From: an uncultured Rhodocyclaceae bacterium
GTDB lineage: Bacteria > Pseudomonadota > Gammaproteobacteria > Burkholderiales > Rhodocyclaceae
Reading direction: 5' to 3'
Length of the DNA stretch: 8,530 bases
NCBI GenBank assembly: GCA_903930805.1
Contig: CAIYZZ010000432.1
Location: 1-8,530 of the forward strand
Notes under the pieces: generated by a model
What the model saw: only the letters and a program-made list of their open reading frames with translations
What the model was told of the DNA's origin: nothing
Databases searched by the model: none
Made by a program: the position numbers and the translations under genes
Part shown: positions 7,283 to 8,530 of the stretch, in pieces
How the letters are laid out: every line of letters starts with the position of its first letter
Position numbering within the stretch: position 1 is the first letter of the stretch

Positions 7283-7310
7283 AGTATGGGTCGGGCTGTG
7301 CATCTGTCAA
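7283..7310 (-). promoter_or_regulatory. sigma70-like promoter for the lipocalin-like gene
   Basis: On the minus strand a perfect -35 box TTGACA (7310-7305) is followed after 16 bases by CATACT (7288-7283), which matches four of six bases of the -10 consensus. Transcription would begin near 7276, giving a leader of about 75 bases before the ATG at 7202. The promoter lies 32 bases past the stop codon of the upstream acidic-protein gene, a sensible place for a separate transcription unit. Confidence 0.5.
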
Positions 7311-7342
7311 GCATACTGCATCATCGATGGACATGTTGTGAG

Positions 7343-7561
7343 TTACTCTTCCTCAGTGCCAACAAGCGTATCCATCGCACTGGCAACGACTTCCAGCGTG
7401 GTGGCTACTTCTTCGAGATCAGCTACCAACTCACTGCGCTCTTCCGAATCCTCTGCCGTGTCATTGATTTCTTCCTCGATACATTGGCCAGTGAATTCCA
7501 GGGCGTCGGCAATAACCTCCAACTGTTCCAGCGTCAGTGCTACGTTAATCGTTTCACTCAT
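7343..7561 (-). CDS. 72-residue highly acidic helical protein, function unknown
   Basis: I do not recognise this protein. It has 17 Glu and 5 Asp against a single Arg (42) and no Lys, a net charge near -21. A short N-terminal strand (INVALTL, 5-11) is followed by two probable amphipathic helices (about 11-32 and 39-66) separated by an acidic turn (NDTAEDSEE). This suggests a helical hairpin or small helical oligomer. There is one Cys (27), no signal peptide and no membrane segment, so it should be cytosolic. The ATG at 7561 has AGGAG seven bases upstream, which supports a real gene over the overlapping plus-strand frames. It lies 113 bases downstream of the Ser/Thr kinase gene in the same direction. 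It could be a kinase partner or substrate (several Ser and Thr), or a mimic of nucleic acid charge; both ideas are speculative. Confidence 0.7.
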   Translation of the reverse strand: MSETINVALTLEQLEVIADALEFTGQCIEEEINDTAEDSEERSELVADLEEVATTLEVVASAMDTLVGTEEE

Positions 7562-7597
7562 GGCAATGCTCCTTTGTTGGTTTTTTTCAGCATGGCC
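7562..7597 (-). promoter_or_regulatory. hairpin abutting the start codon of the acidic protein
   Basis: On the minus-strand transcript GGCCATGCT (7597-7589) can pair with AGCATTGCC (7570-7562), giving 8 of 9 base pairs with one internal mismatch. The 18-base loop contains an A7 run and most of the Shine-Dalgarno sequence AAAGGAG, whose last two bases fall in the stem. The stem ends at the base just before the ATG, so it could limit ribosome access. It is not a terminator: no U-run follows the stem. Confidence 0.4.
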
Positions 7598-7674
7598 AAT
7601 TGGATTAATTACCGGCCTGCCTGACGAGACGTTGCAATAGAAAGAATTTGTTCCAGGTTAAGTCGTATGACAGC

Positions 7675-8530
7675 TCACTTCGTAAAAACAGAAATACTTC
7701 TTCTGCATACGCTCACAGTTCTTGCCATCAGTTCGCCATTCTGAAAGCGTTGTTCAGGATCCTTGGACAGCGACTTGTTGATCAACATGGCCACGCAGTC
7801 GGGAAGTTCTGCGTTATGAGTACGGACATCCGCGTGTGGTTCATTAGCAATTTTGAACATGAGTTGAGACAGCGATTCCGCCTGGAACGGTAGGTGCCCA
7901 CTCGCAAGCAAATAGAGCATAACGCCTAGTGAATACAAATCTGACCGGCCATCGATCACCTTACCGGCGATCTGTTCGGGGGACATGTACGACGGCGTAC
8001 CGAGCACCATTCCGGCGTCAGCCTTGTAGGAGTTGGTAATGCTGGCTATGCCGAAATCTGCCACTTTCACACTATCGGAGACTGGCTCGTACACAATATT
8101 ACCTGGCTTGATATCCCGGTGTACGACGTCGTTGTTGTGGGCAAAGGCCAGCGCTTCGGCTACCCGCTCCACTATCGAGAGCACCTTGTCCAAGTCGAGC
8201 AGATTACCAGGCTTGGTGTAACCCGTCAGGTCCTTGCCTTTTAGGAACTCCATTGCGATGTACGCAAGATCACGCTCCTCCCCGACATCGTAAATTGCGA
8301 CAATGTTGGGGTGCAAAAGGTGTCCGGCGCTCTCAGCTTCGCGAAAAAAACGCTCCTTGATATCCTTCAGTTTGTCAGCCCCAAACTCCTTTGCGAGCGC
8401 CATTGTCTTAATGGCCACGACGCGCCCAATCTTTGGGTCTGTCCCAAGATAAACGGTACCCATCGCACCCTTACCAAGTTCCCTATCAATCTGATAGCGC
8501 CCAAGCGTTAACTTTCCAGGGCTATCCGCC
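7675..8530 (-). CDS. Ser/Thr protein kinase (Hanks type), N-terminus cut by window edge
   Basis: A eukaryotic-like Ser/Thr protein kinase domain fills the 284 residues in view. Counting from the window edge: Gly-rich loop ELGKGAMGTVYLG at 17-29, ATP-binding Lys41 in VAIK, helix-C Glu64 or Glu66 in FREAE, catalytic loop HRDIKPGN at 137-144 with Asp139, metal-binding DFG at 158-160, GTPSYMSPEQ at 177-186, the SDLYSLG helix at 196-202, and the final KDPEQRF Arg261. All catalytic residues are present, so it should be active. The first in-frame ATG (8463) lies inside the Gly-rich loop and cannot be the start. The frame is open to 8530 with no ATG, GTG or TTG, so the true N-terminus lies to the right. 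The protein ends shortly after the kinase domain. The wording resembles kinase domains of betaproteobacterial CHASE2-kinase proteins as I remember them, so an N-terminal sensor outside the window is possible. Confidence 0.95.
   Translation of the reverse strand, partial: ADSPGKLTLGRYQIDRELGKGAMGTVYLGTDPKIGRVVAIKTMALAKEFGADKLKDIKERFFREAESAGHLLHPNIVAIYDVGEERDLAYIAMEFLKGKDLTGYTKPGNLLDLDKVLSIVERVAEALAFAHNNDVVHRDIKPGNIVYEPVSDSVKVADFGIASITNSYKADAGMVLGTPSYMSPEQIAGKVIDGRSDLYSLGVMLYLLASGHLPFQAESLSQLMFKIANEPHADVRTHNAELPDCVAMLINKSLSKDPEQRFQNGELMARTVSVCRRSISVFTK

Noticed and set aside
7571..7597. T7 run with adjoining inverted repeat read as an intrinsic terminator
   Set aside because: The T-run lies in the loop between the arms, not after the stem, and on the transcribed strand it is an A-run.
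7245..7640. Two overlapping plus-strand frames (131 and 112 codons) over the acidic-protein gene
   Set aside because: One is Ser-rich because it mirrors the Glu/Asp codons of the minus-strand gene. Neither has a good ribosome-binding site, and the minus-strand frame does.

Overview
The window looks like chromosomal DNA of a betaproteobacterium. The left third carries hemC-hemD-hemX on the minus strand, in the order and tight coupling common in beta- and gammaproteobacteria. The rest is rich in signalling genes of the kind common in environmental betaproteobacteria. I cannot name a genus from the sequence alone. The left part is GC-rich and the right part, from about 5.3 kb on, is clearly less so: one sampled line in hemX (1021-1080) is about 72% GC, and one in the right cluster (7321-7380) about 48%.

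Layout. (1) 1-2845, minus strand: hemC (GTG start), hemD and hemX are translationally coupled through 1-base and 4-base overlaps. Another reading frame may begin at the left edge. They encode hydroxymethylbilane synthase, uroporphyrinogen-III synthase and the membrane-anchored HemX protein. (2) 2846-3007: a divergent intergenic region with a candidate extended -10 promoter for hemC. (3) 3008-5272, plus strand: a large membrane-anchored PAS-GGDEF-EAL protein with both catalytic sites and the inhibitory I-site intact. It is followed closely by a small Cys-rich lipoprotein (5301-5627). (4) 5681-8530, minus strand: a loose series of five genes. In transcription order these are a Ser/Thr protein kinase cut by the right window edge, a 72-residue very acidic protein, a secreted lipocalin-like protein, a stand-alone CZB (zinc-binding) protein and a stand-alone cyclic-nucleotide-binding domain protein.

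How the parts relate. The hem genes carry out consecutive steps of tetrapyrrole synthesis. The rest has a signalling theme: c-di-GMP turnover, zinc or redox sensing (CZB), cNMP sensing and Ser/Thr phosphorylation. The gaps of about 100-140 bases between the right-hand genes suggest several promoters rather than one tight operon. One good sigma70-like promoter is visible ahead of the lipocalin-like gene, and a hairpin abuts the start codon of the acidic protein. I saw no tRNA, rRNA, CRISPR array, insertion sequence or integrase, and no gene-free stretch longer than 300 bases. Nothing here is clearly a new system. The points most worth a second look are the stand-alone CZB protein, the acidic protein beside the kinase with its hairpin, and the small lipoprotein.
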